Notes under the pieces: model-generated
What the model saw: only the letters and a program-made list of their open reading frames with translations
The model's database searches: none
Told to the model about the DNA's origin: nothing
Shown: piece after piece, positions 48,750-60,684 of the stretch
Layout: each line of letters starts with the position of its first letter
Position numbering within the stretch: position 1 is the stretch's first letter
DNA from: Membranipora membranacea
Taxonomy: Eukaryota > Bryozoa > Gymnolaemata > Cheilostomatida > Membraniporidae
Assembly (NCBI GenBank): GCA_914767715.1
Contig: OU612068.1
Coordinates: 1,488,001 to 1,552,000 of the forward strand
Length of the DNA stretch: 64,000 nt
Direction: 5' to 3'
Position numbers and translations under genes: made by a program

Positions 48750-49622
48750 TCTTACCTCTAAAATAGCAATGGTGTGACAGACAGGCATATTGTTCCATAT
48801 GCTAGCACTTGTTCATTTGTCCCTGTAGAAAATAAAATAAGTGCTTAAGAAACAACAAAACTACGTTTTTGGGCCTTCTTCGACCATATTTTAATTGCGC
48901 TTATCACTCAGTCACTGGTAACACATCAAGGGACCATAGTTCTCCGTTCAGTTTTCTTCTGTTCTTGGTATGTTTTTATAATCCAGAGCAATCAGTCGAT
49001 GCAGCCACTTGTTGTGCTAAAAGTGTGTCCAGTAAATGGCCACCCGTGGCACATCTATGTGAAAAGGGCCATCTATGACAAATACTTATCCGGCAGTGCT
49101 AACTGGCCATCCATTTCACCTTGTATCGCTCTCGAAGTTTGATTGTCACAAACCTATCCGGATGCCTTTTTAGCAACCGGTGGATGTCCGCTGTCGTCTG
49201 GTGGCTGCCAAATGCTTCGGATAAACTAGTTGAAAGTAAGCTAAAAGGACTACTATTAATTGAACCAGATTGCTGCCTATATATCTATACAGAAATTTAG
49301 ACTGAATAATGATACATTGAAATTTATTTATCAGTTTTGAGAAACCGCAATGATGGTGCATGAAGACGGCACATGGAGAGACTGATTGGTGTTGTCATGC
49401 AGTCCATCGTACTCATGCAGTGTTTTGACCATTTTTAATAGACAGACCCTGCAGAGCACAGCTCACAATACACTACAGGCCTCCTGTAGTTGGTACAAGT
49501 CCTTCCACCAACTACAGAAGGCTTGTGCAAAACAATATATGACATGTACTGCGGGCTGTTCAGTGAAGGTCTTTCCAATAGACTACTGTATTTTCTAACC
49601 TACAGAGCACAATGTAAGTTAG

Positions 49623-49700
49623 TGAATGCAGTAGTCCTATTGCTCGGTTGATGAGCTCCAAATTTAAGCCTGCAAGGTCATGGGTTCGATCTTCAGTGAT
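49623..49700 (+). repeat. tRNA-like SINE head
   Basis: An A-box-like stretch at about 49,645 and a B-box GGGTTCGATC at 49682-49691 have tRNA-like spacing. The anticodon arm and acceptor stems are not convincing, so it is listed as a possible SINE rather than a tRNA. Confidence 0.35.
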
Positions 49701-50103
49701 GCCTTTTGGTGCAAACTCCTGATTTGACTGTCGCTGGTCATTTGCCAAAGCCAACCGCAAAAACTACCTGCATTCTCTCCCAAGCCAGTTGCTAGAGCCA
49801 CCGATTCAATTTCGGTGTTTGTAGCTTGTCAAAACCTTGAGAGACATTTAGCTGAAATCACTGAGTCAAGTCAAGAACACTATCTGGTCATCAACATCAA
49901 TCATCGAGTGAGTGAGTCCGACCAATAAACCACGGGTGAGTGGTATTGGACACATACATGGCCCGCACAGTAAAGGCATACAAGTCCCTAGGGCCTGATC
50001 CATGGGCCTATGGCCTTCCTCAGCTACTAAAACCGACATTCATTCAGTTCACTCTGTGATTTTGGCTGTACTGTCCATGGCCCCCCCCCCCCCCGAGACT
50101 TAC

Positions 50104-50178
50104 ATACATGCCTTTACATTGCCAATGTCCGGCCAGGGTGGTTGATACTGGACATTGGCAAAGTAAAGGCATGTAAGT
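50104..50178. mobile_element. Hairpin MITE, copy 1
   Basis: ACATGCCTTTACATTGCCAA on the left arm is mirrored by TTGGCAAAGTAAAGGCATGT on the right, around a loop containing GTGGTTGATACT. A diverged relative of this hairpin lies at about 50,498-50,581. Confidence 0.7.
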
Positions 50179-50497
50179 CCCAGGCCAGGGGCCAATGGTT
50201 CTGTCAGAGTCTTTTTTGCACTTCATTCAATTAAGATGTCCCTGGGCAGTTCTGTATCAGAAATTTGATTGAGCAGACTGGATAGAAGTAGTATACCAAT
50301 AAATATGAACTGATACTAGATTAAGATAGTATTTTCTCACTCTAGTCAAGTGCCATGGTCACTGGGCAGTTCATAGGCCTATAGGGGGCAGTTCACAGGC
50401 TGGCAAACTCCTTATGCAAGACTGAGACCGGTGACTTTTTTTAGTACTTGGCTTACACAAACTCAGCATGAGCATACATAGATAGATACTGCACAGA

Positions 50498-50581
50498 TAG
50501 GCATGTGTACTTTGTTAATGTCCATGAACAATGATGGGGGGAAGTGGTTGATCATGAGCATTGGTAAAGTATACATGCTTG
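50498..50581. mobile_element. Hairpin MITE, diverged copy 2
   Basis: GGCATGTGTACTTTGTTAAT opens one arm and GCATTGGTAAAGTATACATG closes the other. The loop contains GTGGTTGATCATG, related to the loop of the hairpin at 50,104. The arms have diverged more than in copy 1. Confidence 0.5.
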
Positions 50582-51174
50582 CAGGGAGAATGGAAGGGAG
50601 AGGAGCTTGCACTAGTAGTATTGGCCAATCACAGACAAGTACTGGTGAATAGATGTTGATTACGGCTGAATTAAGTATTTTAATAGATACATCACACTCA
50701 TTTTTTTTATGTTTTAGCCATGAAATATACCAATCCGTTAAAAATTATTGTCACCGACTAATCCAGAACACTTGAATTATGTACTGGACAAGTTATTACA
50801 ACACAATTGTGCTAATAACACTCATTAATCATCAATGAAAGGCCCGTGCCGACATATTTCGCTCCTTAAACCACCACATTCTGTAAGATTCCCCGAAAAG
50901 GCTGGGTGAGTCTGTAGGCCCGCGAAGTTTTGGGATGTGACCAGTTTTAAAAAAAGGGGACTCGTTGATATATTACGAACTCCATTTTGAATTTTGCAAG
51001 AACATTACCTAAACAATTTTCAGTTAAAGAACAAAATCAATTTGAATTGAGACTGATTATTTCCGCCAGAGGACTTTGTGTCTGAGAAAAATGCATGCCT
51101 GTATCTAAATTGTCAAGGCTTGGATAAAGCATGATAGGTGATTTATTTATTTATTAATATGTCTGCTGTTTCAG

Positions 51175-52022
51175 AGTCTCAAGCAACGTGTACTGCTACC
51201 AACATCAGTTCACGCATCTGATACAGTTTCCACCTCAATACAAGCTAGCAGGCCAGTCTCTGTTGGTGTACCTGTCTCACCACTGTCGCTGTCAACACCT
51301 GCTGTGACCAAGGTGATGGAGTTCCCTCCATTAAGAATACCTCCACAAAAACCTATGAAAAATGATATGTTGTTGGTCAGAAAGAAGGTGTCAACTTGGT
51401 GAAGCCTGCCAAATACTGTTTTGGTAAGTAGGTTTATATTTAAACCCTCTCTTACCAATGCTCTATATTTTTTTAGACTTGATCACATTCACTGTCTCTG
51501 ATGGCCAGTTTGAAATGCATGGGCATTCTTCAAATTACAATAACTAGGGACATAAGAAAAGATTTCAGTTTTCTAGTTGGCTTTCTTACTCTGATGAATG
51601 AAAATTTTCCTTTCAAGCAACCAGACTTGTCTATTTCAATCATACTGTTGAATTCATCTTCCTTCACGATATTCAAAGCTGCTCAAATTGATACTTCACA
51701 TCATTGTCTGTTCGTTGTGTATGAGAAGACGATCATGAACTTTATGATCAGAAATTATCTAGTCCATAATGTTCTAAATAGATATATCCATTGATCCTTG
51801 TGTCCATTGCATTGTCCATCTTTGCAATTTTTGGTTAGTATATTATATGGATATTTGGATGGAGTGTATGATTGATACAGAAATGACATGAAATATTATA
51901 TTAATAATAATATTTATGTTTTAGGAGATGTTACCTGTGACTGTTCAATTGGGATAGTCCGTAAGCCAGCAGGGGAAGCCTACGAAAAGAGAGACATGCG
52001 ACCAAAACACATCTTTGATGCA
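51175..52022 (+). CDS. Unplaced exon-like segments, function unknown
   Basis: After an acceptor at 51,174 an open frame encodes a Ser/Thr/Val/Pro-rich segment (HASDTVSTSIQASRPVSVGV) and stops near 51,402. After an acceptor at 51,924 a second segment, 51925-52022, reads DVTCDCSIGIVRKPAGEAYE and ends at a GTACAG donor. I do not recognise either and could not join them in phase. They may be 5' exons of the SGNH gene downstream, or parts of an old element. Only open frame and splice consensus support them. Confidence 0.25.
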
Positions 52023-52555
52023 GGTACAGGTTTTAGCTATCTCATTATTCTCCCTATTCAAAGCTTGACTATTGACTGCTCATATCTGTCATTGCATCAC
52101 TGCTGCTTTCGGCTGTTTTGTTGTGTGATCATATATTTGGTTTTTTTCGCGTTGTGCCTCGATTGCTTCACCTTTTCTCACCTCCTGCCTTACTTCCACA
52201 TTGTAAGGTAAATTAAAATTTTATTGCAGAAGCCTCGCAGTTGAGTTGGTGAAACGAACGTAAGCACAGATCCAGGTGAAGAGTATTGGTTTGGTGAAGG
52301 TATGGTGTTTAGTTGTTTTACTGACGTGATCTTGAGCGATGAACGCGTCTCCATATAGCTTAACTTCGCTCAGCATTCACGTGAGAGTCCTAGCCTCGAC
52401 CACTGGGAGAGGTTCTTACCTCTGCAGGTCACAACGAATGCAAAAGTAAAGAACGGGGTTCTTTGCGCGGGGATGTAACTACCTTGTTTTGGTCACTTTC
52501 ACAAGATGTGGTGTTACATACCCAAGTAAAATGCCAATAATACTCACTTACGGGA

Positions 52556-52690
52556 GTTTTTACATTAAACTGTTTGTGGAATCACTCTGATCTTTCTGCT
52601 CTAGGCCATCAATAGCGTTTTACTACTACCCATAGAATGTTTGCAATGAATTACTTCATCTGACCCGCTCAATGCTGAGCCTGCTGTGAA
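52556..52690 (+). pseudogene. Fragment of an SGNH-hydrolase-like sequence
   Basis: Bases 52,556-52,632 closely resemble 54,010-54,085 inside the SGNH-like gene (shared TACATTAAACT, TTTCTG and TCTAGG stretches). Weaker similarity continues to about 52,690. The frame is not maintained. This indicates a second, decayed copy of the same sequence family 1.4 kb upstream of the intact-looking one. Confidence 0.55.
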
Positions 52691-53610
52691 GCACACAAAT
52701 TATAGAAAAAGGTTGATGAATGTGTAAATTCAGGAGTTGCCTTCAACTGAAATTTCTAGAGGGGGCAACTCTGACACTTGGTTTAAATTTGCATGTTGTG
52801 TTTGAAAATGTCTGCCATGTTTCCATCCCATTTCAAACAGGGATGTTGCTATTTTATTGCTTGTAGAAGGTGTAATGGGTGAAGATGGCAAGAAGATGAA
52901 GTGAAATCTGGATTTAAGTCGGTCATGAAAATGATATAAAAATGGTATGAAGCAATAAATTCAGAGCCGGGTGTGCTAATTATCATCGGTCGTGTTAGCT
53001 TCAACGCGGTATAATGAATGAATTTTGATCCCCTACCTGGATGCACATGTGTGCTTTAGTGCTTGGTCAACCGATTGAGCCTCTCCCTAAAATCCTATGT
53101 AAATGCTCCATAAAGTTGAAGTTGATCCTGCTTATTTATAAAGCCTTTCACGGGTTACTCAACTTTACTCTCTGAAAGGGATTTATAGCTAGCCGTTATT
53201 AAAGTGGGGAGTAGGATTTCACCTTGATTTAGTTCCCTCAGGGATAATCCAATGTTTACCAATAATTCTTGCTTAGATTTTGATATCACTATTATGAGGA
53301 TTGAGCCTATTGTCAGATGTTGCGGGTTTATGAAATAATCCAATGATTAACTTTACCAATCTGGATACCTTCAACATAGGTCATATAAAACAACAAATAA
53401 TCCCAATGCTACCTACAAGGGGAGTCTGCGAACAAGTACATAAGTCCTGGAATGACCACCTCTCTTCATAATCGATTTGATCCTCGTAGTGAATCACTGA
53501 TATTTTCACACATTTACATTTACAGCTAAGTCAATTATATATTCTATAACTGGTCACCTTCCATTTATTCTGAATAGTAATCGAGTTTTACTCAGTAGTT
53601 TTTACTACAG

Positions 53611-54987
53611 GCTGTTCATCAAGATGGTAAAAGGGCCTGTTTATAGCGGCAGCGAGTCTGCTGTTCTTGTTGTAGGGGATTCTTTGGTCAAGTATGTTGG
53701 AGATGTTAGGTGTGATTTGGAGGTTGCTTCCTTGCCTGGAAGGGGGTAGAAAGTGTAGCTGAGTGGGTATTGGAGAACTTAAAACTCAGGCATAAACTTG
53801 TTTTAGTGCATGTTGGAACAAATGACCTGGCTAGCAAAGGTGCATCAGTTCTGGAACTTTACGACAGGTTGTGTGCTCTAAATGATTCCATGCCTCCTGG
53901 AGTACATCTGTGTGTTAGCGAGTTATTCAGGCGCTGGGACAGTAGCTTGCCTGACTGCTGGTACACACTTTCTCCTGCTAGGTTGGCTAGGTTTAACCAT
54001 GATGTTTTTACATTAAACTCTTTGCTGAATCACTCATATTTTTCTGTTCTAGGTCATCATGAGCGTTTTACTTACAGTCGCTGTGAATTCGCGATGGATG
54101 GAGTTCATCTGAACCGTTCCGGGAGCATTAAACTGGCTGAAGAGATGGGACAGTATGCCCAGAAGTGGCAGGTAGGTCTTAAAAATTGTGTTTCATTCAA
54201 AACTCTTTGCCTCACAATGTTGTACAGTGTCATAACCATCGCTCTTGCAAAGATCATGAGACTTTTCTGTCTTCGGTAGTTTACTGCGCACTACTGTGGG
54301 TGATCCTTTCTTGATGCATGTTGGAATCATTTGTTATATATTTACACTTAAACCAATTGAGACTCTAATCTTCGAATTGGCTTATAATTTGCGCAAACTA
54401 ATCGTCAAAATCACAGTATGAAATCAATGAACTCGGGTGACTTTTTATCATGGTGATATTTGAAAAGATAATGGAATTGACCATTGATAACACTCCCTGA
54501 TTTTGAGTAACTGTTTCAGCAAAAAAAATGAGTGACAATTCTGAGATGAAAGCCTCAATTACTTATCTTTGAGCTATACAGTATTTAATGAGCACCCTAG
54601 ACCTAATAATAAACTCTCAAAGGACACCCTATACATAAGTGAGGCAGGTTATTGAGGTTGCGGCATGCCATTGAATGGTGATCCAAGCTAGTGTCCTGTG
54701 TATGATGAGCACCCATGTCCCTGCCCGGCAGCAGTAGCTTAAGAAATTGTCTTTTCTTTTACATGAGATAACAATTCCAATACTATATGTGGACAGTATG
54801 TGGGCAGGTTTTGAGTATTTTTGTTTGAATTCCATAAATGTTAGTTACTCTCCTAAAGGATAAGGACCATCCATTGTCTGTTCACTGATATTGTTGTCTT
54901 ATTTTGCAGAAGAACCGGTCACCACTTCTTCGGAGTCCAACTGGAGATCTCAAAACTGCAACTGGACTACTGTTTACCCCCAAATGA
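53611..54987 (+). CDS. SGNH/GDSL-hydrolase-like protein, one-base frameshift
   Basis: Exon 53611-54171 follows an acceptor and contains all SGNH blocks: LVVGDSLVKYVGD (nucleophile Ser), HVGTNDLASKG (block III G-x-N-D) and DGVHLNRSG (block V Asp and His). A donor GTAGGT at 54172 joins in phase to 54910-54987, which reads KNRSPLLRSPTGD and ends with TGA. One frameshift at the G-run near 53,745 separates block I from block III; it may be a true lesion or a sequencing error in the homopolymer. The fold covers esterases and lipases, and related domains also travel with retroelements in invertebrates. Substrate unknown. The 5' end may lie in exons further upstream. Confidence 0.62.
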
Positions 54988-55769
54988 TAGTGTGCGCAAT
55001 GGAAACATGATAAAACGCCACTGTATATTGTTGGTATGCTTTTATTGGCTGCAAAATATGGAAAATGATTCCTCCTGGGAGATAGATCACATATCAGTCT
55101 TACTGGTTTTTGGAAACCTTTTTGGTGCTCACGAGCGATAAGCATGCTTGCTGAACTTCACTAAGAACTCATGTGAGACTGACTGCTAGGAACTTGCATA
55201 GTTCAGAAAACTAAAATCATAAAAAAAGTATTGACTGAATATTTTGAATTATGATGCATGTCCAAAAATGATCTCTGAAAAAATGACGTTGAGAGCAGCA
55301 TCAGAAATGAATATGTGGCTGGCTGTTCTAATCATTTATTTTCTAATCCAAAATATTTGCAACTGGTGTATTCTTCTCTGGTGTTAATCCTTAATTATCC
55401 AATCTCTATCTGTTTACAAATCTTTGGTGATAATCTCATTCAATTCCATAATGCATATTATGCAACAATAAATGATGGGAGACGCAGTCTTAGAATTATT
55501 TTATTAAACAAGGCAAGTGAATGTCACCCATCTGTGAGTTAAAACTCTGGTATTTTGCATTTATGAGTGAAAATATGGATGATTGCCGCTGAGAGCTTTG
55601 AACTCTTCAAATGTCAAAGAATCATTTTCCATGAGCAAGTGAAATAAACCACAGTCGAGCAGTAGATTATCTCAAGGAAGATGCACAAAATTATGATAAA
55701 GGCTAAAGACCTGAGACCTATAGCCATATAACTCTAAGTGCGCCCTGAAAACAACTTTTATAATTCTCA

Positions 55770-56371
55770 AAAAAAGTTAAGTTATACTTATTGAGAATGC
55801 CAACCTGTTTTTGCACTGCTGCCTTTTTCTTGGTCATCTCATGATAGTCCCTGCCATGCTGGCATTTTAGATAGGCTTTACCAAACACTGGTTGGCAGGG
55901 CACTCCGTTAATAATGGTTAATAGCCTTCTTTTCTTTTTTTCTTCTTCTCCCCATTTGAGAAAGTCCAATGGATCTACAAAAAAAAATGGTGATTAGAGC
56001 GAGTGGAGTGTGTATCTAACAAACTCGCTCACAAATCATTAATGATACCTTTGTGTCGCTGAAACATTTCATTTAGAAAGTGCAAAAAAATTAACCATGT
56101 CACCATACATATAGCAATCTCAAGCTTGCCGTTGAAAAACAAATGCTTCAGTTTTTATGGAGAACAAGAGAACATTTTATTGTCAGTGCTTAAACCCAAG
56201 ATAGCTCTTGCTTGACATAGCCTGTAGCGTCTTTGTGTAGTCCTGGAAGGATCTGATGCGAACAAACTTAGTGCATTGCTCCACCTCATGCTCTGACAAA
56301 AATGAAAGCAAATCATGGATATTATCAAAACTTTTTTTCACTGCTGGTTGGGCCTGATCGGTCATTTTCAC
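55770..56371 (-). CDS. Unknown two-segment frame, possibly transposon-derived
   Basis: On the minus strand, ATG at 56371 opens KSFDNIHDLLSFLSEHEVEQ, then FVRIRSFQDY, and stops near 56,183. A second segment from an acceptor at about 55,977 reads DPLDFLKWGEEEKKKRRLL, then VPCQPVFGKAYLKCQHGRDY, and ends at a donor near 55,798. The Cys-x-His-Gly pattern resembles the N-terminal zinc-binding domain of FAR1/ZSWIM-type proteins related to MULE transposases, but the match is weak. No phase-consistent join was established. Confidence 0.3.
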
Positions 56372-58620
56372 AAAGAAGAACCAGTGTGAGGTGACTTATT
56401 GAGTCAATACGAAGCATATAAATGATAGACTGTTATAGGCTGCAAGAGAATAGCTCTCATGGAAATTCCACATGTGCACATATTGACAAACAAGTATTTT
56501 AACCAATAACAACAATTGTGAATTTAAAAGGATTTATCTCCAAAACTGCGGAGGTTATATACGCTGCATCTAACGATTTTCTTTCCAATTTTCAAAATAA
56601 ATTCTACCAGCCAAATCTTTCCTCATTCTAAGCCTCTTTGTTTAAACCCCAAGCTCCACTATGGCTTCAGCACTGCATGTTGGTGTGGAGGGAGGAGGAT
56701 CAGGAAGTAAGGGAATATTTCTCAGTAATACTGGAGAAGTTTTATCTAAGGCAGAGACTGGACCAACTAATCACTGGCAGCTGGGGTTTGATGCTACAGC
56801 ACAAACTCTCTTAGATCTCATTGATGACTTACTAGCCAAAGCTAACCTTCAAGGCTGTAACATTACTTCAGCTGGATTTTCACTAAGTGGGGCTGATAGT
56901 CCGCAGTGTGCCAAATCAATAGCTGATATATTGTACAAGCTAAGACCAGGGCTTATAACTGGTGATGATAATAAGGCCAATGATTCTAAAGCAGCTTTAG
57001 AAACAGCCACAGATCAAGGAGGTGAGTTCGTATACCTTGACATATATTCCATGCAACATTCAAGGAACACAGTGTCTTTGAAAATGTGATATAACATGTG
57101 CCTTCATACATTTTACTCTTACATCGCCGATGATAGTCATGTACTTGACTTCTTAATTAAAGTGATATATGGCGAACTAGGTAGTCTATTGTCAGATAAA
57201 TGCAAGAAGACCTGATTAGGCCAGAAGCAGCTATAGCATAAGTTGTTATGGCACGGACAATATTTGATGGCAGGATATTGATCACGTTTTATACTTCATT
57301 GGTGAATGTTCTGTAAAATTCACTGGGTGTACCCAGTTGTAGTGGTCATATTTAGAAATTAAATGTGTTTTGTTTTGGCATTATATGTGTGGGGAAATAA
57401 CTCCTATTCTGTGTAGTGTGAGAAACGGACTGGGCCGTGTACACAACAAGGTGTAGTTAGCTTGCTCCGAGTCTACTCTGATGAGCGAGAGGGCTTTTAT
57501 ATTTAGTTTAGGGTTCTATTTAGTTTAGCACTGAAAGCCATCGCTTGAATTATGAAATCATTATATAACCCACAGAAGGGTCTCAAAGATACACTGATAA
57601 ACAATACACTGATCTACGATAGGCTGATACACAATACACTGTTCCGATAAATTCTGATGGTCATCAATGAACTATATCAATTAATCTCCTGACGAAAATG
57701 TAATACACGCACTGTTTATCTATTCCACATGAGCTTAAAGTGCCTCAACAGGTATATAAGGGCCAGTCAATGTAAAGCGATCACCCAGCCATATCAAATT
57801 CAAATGGGGTTAGCAGCATTCAAATTCCTCCTGCTTTTTCGGAATTAAGAGGAGAAGCAGTGAATTATTTTTAATGGCAATCAGACAAGCTGATGCGGAA
57901 TTGTGTGATACACATGCCCAATAAATTTTCATTCCAATAATGGCATTGGAAAGTGGTGAAAATATGACTGATGTCATACGAAATTGCCCAGTTCCGATGA
58001 TTTCAAATCATCCGCTTCAAAATATACAAGCTCTTATTGGTCAATTTTGACGTTATGATTTATGGTTTTAGAGGTTGCCTAGATACCGTTGTCAAGATTG
58101 AAATTGACTGTTGTAATTAAACCCTATAATCCTAAGTGTGATGAGCCAACACAACAATAGCTATATCATAGCTTCTATTCAACTTTATTTATGGGTGTCT
58201 GCGAATCACAATTTCTTACATAACACACTTGACCACTTGAGAATGCAACGTGGACTGGCTGTTAGAGGCGGAGACCAAGGCCATTCTCCGCCTCTAATTA
58301 CATTGATCAGCCAATGGTCTTGCCTGTCACTTCACATGATTAATCCCCGTGCACCCCCTTCGATTCCTACCTCTTTAATGCGCAATGCACAAGTTTGAAC
58401 TTAAATTTAATTCAGGGTTATTATAATACACAGTCTATTTACATCATCACAAGTTATATATATTGCAGCTTTTGATATCTTTTTATGATCTATTACATGA
58501 AAGTGCCGACAAGGCCGTCTACAAGTGCGTGAGGTTTTGGATTGCCTTTGAATACACAATTGTGACTACTAAAGAGTCAAGTGGCTGTGATTACCAATTA
58601 ATTGTGTAAACCAGACAGGC

Positions 58621-59190
58621 ATAAAACCGGTAACTGTAAATTGCTGAACAGGCTGAACGGACTGAACAGCTGAACAGAATTTCCCAGACTAAAATTATTA
58701 TTTGTAATCATTTCTCTGGCTGACCATCACTTCTCAAACACATTTCTACTAACCAAATGATTTGATGAGATACTAAGTTCCTGTTGGCACTTAATATAAC
58801 CAAATTAATTCAAGCAAATGAAGCAGTCAATGTGCCAATTCGGACAAAATCTGATGGTGTTCTGGAAATTTGATACCAGAAACATTATCCAGCTCAACCT
58901 TCCATCTAGCCAGTATTAACAAGCTTTGTTTGTAGGGGGGGGGGGGGGGGCTACTTTCCATCCATTCACTGTAGTGTAATGCGGAAAAATTTACTGTGAA
59001 TCAAATTGAAAGAAACGAAAGGTGAATGCAAACTTAAAATAAATAATTTAATGAGAAGAATATAAAGAATTGTCCATGCTTATGCAAAATTAACCAATCA
59101 TGTAAAGAATCAAACAAATAGTAGTCTGAGAAATTCTGTTCAGCTGTTCAGTCTGTTCAGCCTGTTCAGCAATTTACAGTTACCCGCATA
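58621..59190. mobile_element. 570-bp TIR element with CTGAACAG-rich ends
   Basis: Left arm 58,621-58,690 contains GGTAACTGTAAATTGCTGAA followed by several CTGAACAG/CTGAACGG units. The right arm near 59,122-59,190 is its inverted copy, with CTGTTCAG units. The interior holds a G-run at about 58,937 and no frame of note. It is nested in the larger 5.1-kb element. Confidence 0.75.
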
Positions 59191-60329
59191 AAACTAATCT
59201 GTTTAGACTAAGACTATTTATTTAATTACCCTGACCATTTAATTCAATTGAGACAAAATACACATATAAAATATTTAAATAAGGTTAAAAATACTAAAAG
59301 GTGTTCTAAATATTCTGACCTGACGTCTCTGCACTCGTATCCTTGGGTATATAGAATGTTAGATGAGTGCTGATTTAAACACTGATAGCACAGATAAGCT
59401 GATATTACTCCGAATTACACAACAATATAATATATTATATGATACAATTAATTATTTCCCTTTACAATCTAAGACACTGCTAAATAGGACAACGGTCCTG
59501 TTGCTTTCCTGTCTTAATACTAACTGCTCTCTATACGTATTGTTGTGCCACTGATGTACATGTGACACGGTCTTTTGGTAGGTGGTTTCACTTTGATGAT
59601 ATAATATAGTGTTGTACACTCAGGTGCAGCTGGTGCAAGTATTACTGAGGTTGATGGTAACTGGTAATTGTATTCTCTTTCTTCTTTAGGAGTGATGGTG
59701 GAAGTTTTGTGCTGTACTGGATTCGACATTATTTCTATTCTTGTGCATTACTCTGGCGTTCAGGTCCTCATATATATGTCAGAAGGTAGGGATGTAATAC
59801 TAAGCTGATGCTAAAATAGAAATCTCCGCAAACCAGGGTTAATTTACAGTTGTAATAAAACACCATTAAGTGTTGTTTTGTTTTTCTTTTTTAAATAAAA
59901 TCCTATCTACTGATAGGCTGTTAATACTTCTGTGTACTTTTAAACTCAACGTTAGTTTCACAATAAATCCCAACACCTTAAAATTCAACTATAATGTAAA
60001 ATCATTAATATTTATAAGATTATGGATTTATGGATTTATGGGTTTAGATATGTATATGGATTTATGGACTTATGGATTATAAATTGTACCATCACCTCGT
60101 GTTCAAAATGACGTTTGAAGGAAGATGATGTTGTGTGTAAAATTAATGATCCAAGGCTTAAAGGATACTGACTCTGTCATCTCATTTTTGTCACGTTCAA
60201 AAACGTCAGCAACTTTCACCACCCTAGCTTCTTTTCCATGGACCAAGCCTAGTTATTTGTATGTAGTTGGAAGCGTTGGTTTAGATCTCTCGAAAAATTC
60301 TAGTAATACTAAGATCCCTGTATATGATT

Positions 60330-60500
60330 TTATCATGGTAGCAACTACCCTCAGAGATGGTGATGAAAACATTTTCTCTGGTTGAGCTATCACCGCAGAA
60401 AATAATGTTATTGTCGGTTTATCATGGTAGCGACTACCCTCAGAGATGGTGATGAAAACATTTTCTCTGGTTGAGCTATCACCGCAGAAAGTTGCTATTG
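60330..60500. repeat. 88-bp direct repeat, two copies
   Basis: TATCATGGTAGCAACTACCC at 60,331 recurs at about 60,420 with one substitution. The match runs on through GATGGTGATGAAAACATTTT and TTGAGCTATCACCGCAGAAA. The copies are nearly identical, suggesting a recent tandem duplication. Confidence 0.85.
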
Positions 60501-60636
60501 TCGGTTTTTTTCCATTCCTCCAGTACAGTAATTCTGTCTGGTATTCATCCTGTTTGATAACGAATCTCAAGAAATATATCAATTTTTAATAGTACTGGTG
60601 CATGCTTTAAAAATTGTCACCCTGACAGTAGTCTCA

Positions 60637-60682
60637 CCATAGACTTAATATTATACTACCTAGTATATTAAGTCTATGAGTC
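60637..60682. repeat. Short palindrome
   Basis: CATAGACTTAATA and its reverse complement flank a few bases at about 60,639-60,680, forming a hairpin just outside the TIR element that begins at 60,685. No function is inferred. Confidence 0.6.
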
Positions 60683-60684
60683 TC

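Noticed and set aside
51210-51458. 82-residue minus-strand frame at 51.2-51.5 kb
   Set aside because: The plus-strand frame starts exactly at a good acceptor and is equally open, and the minus frame has no supporting motif. Neither is strongly supported.
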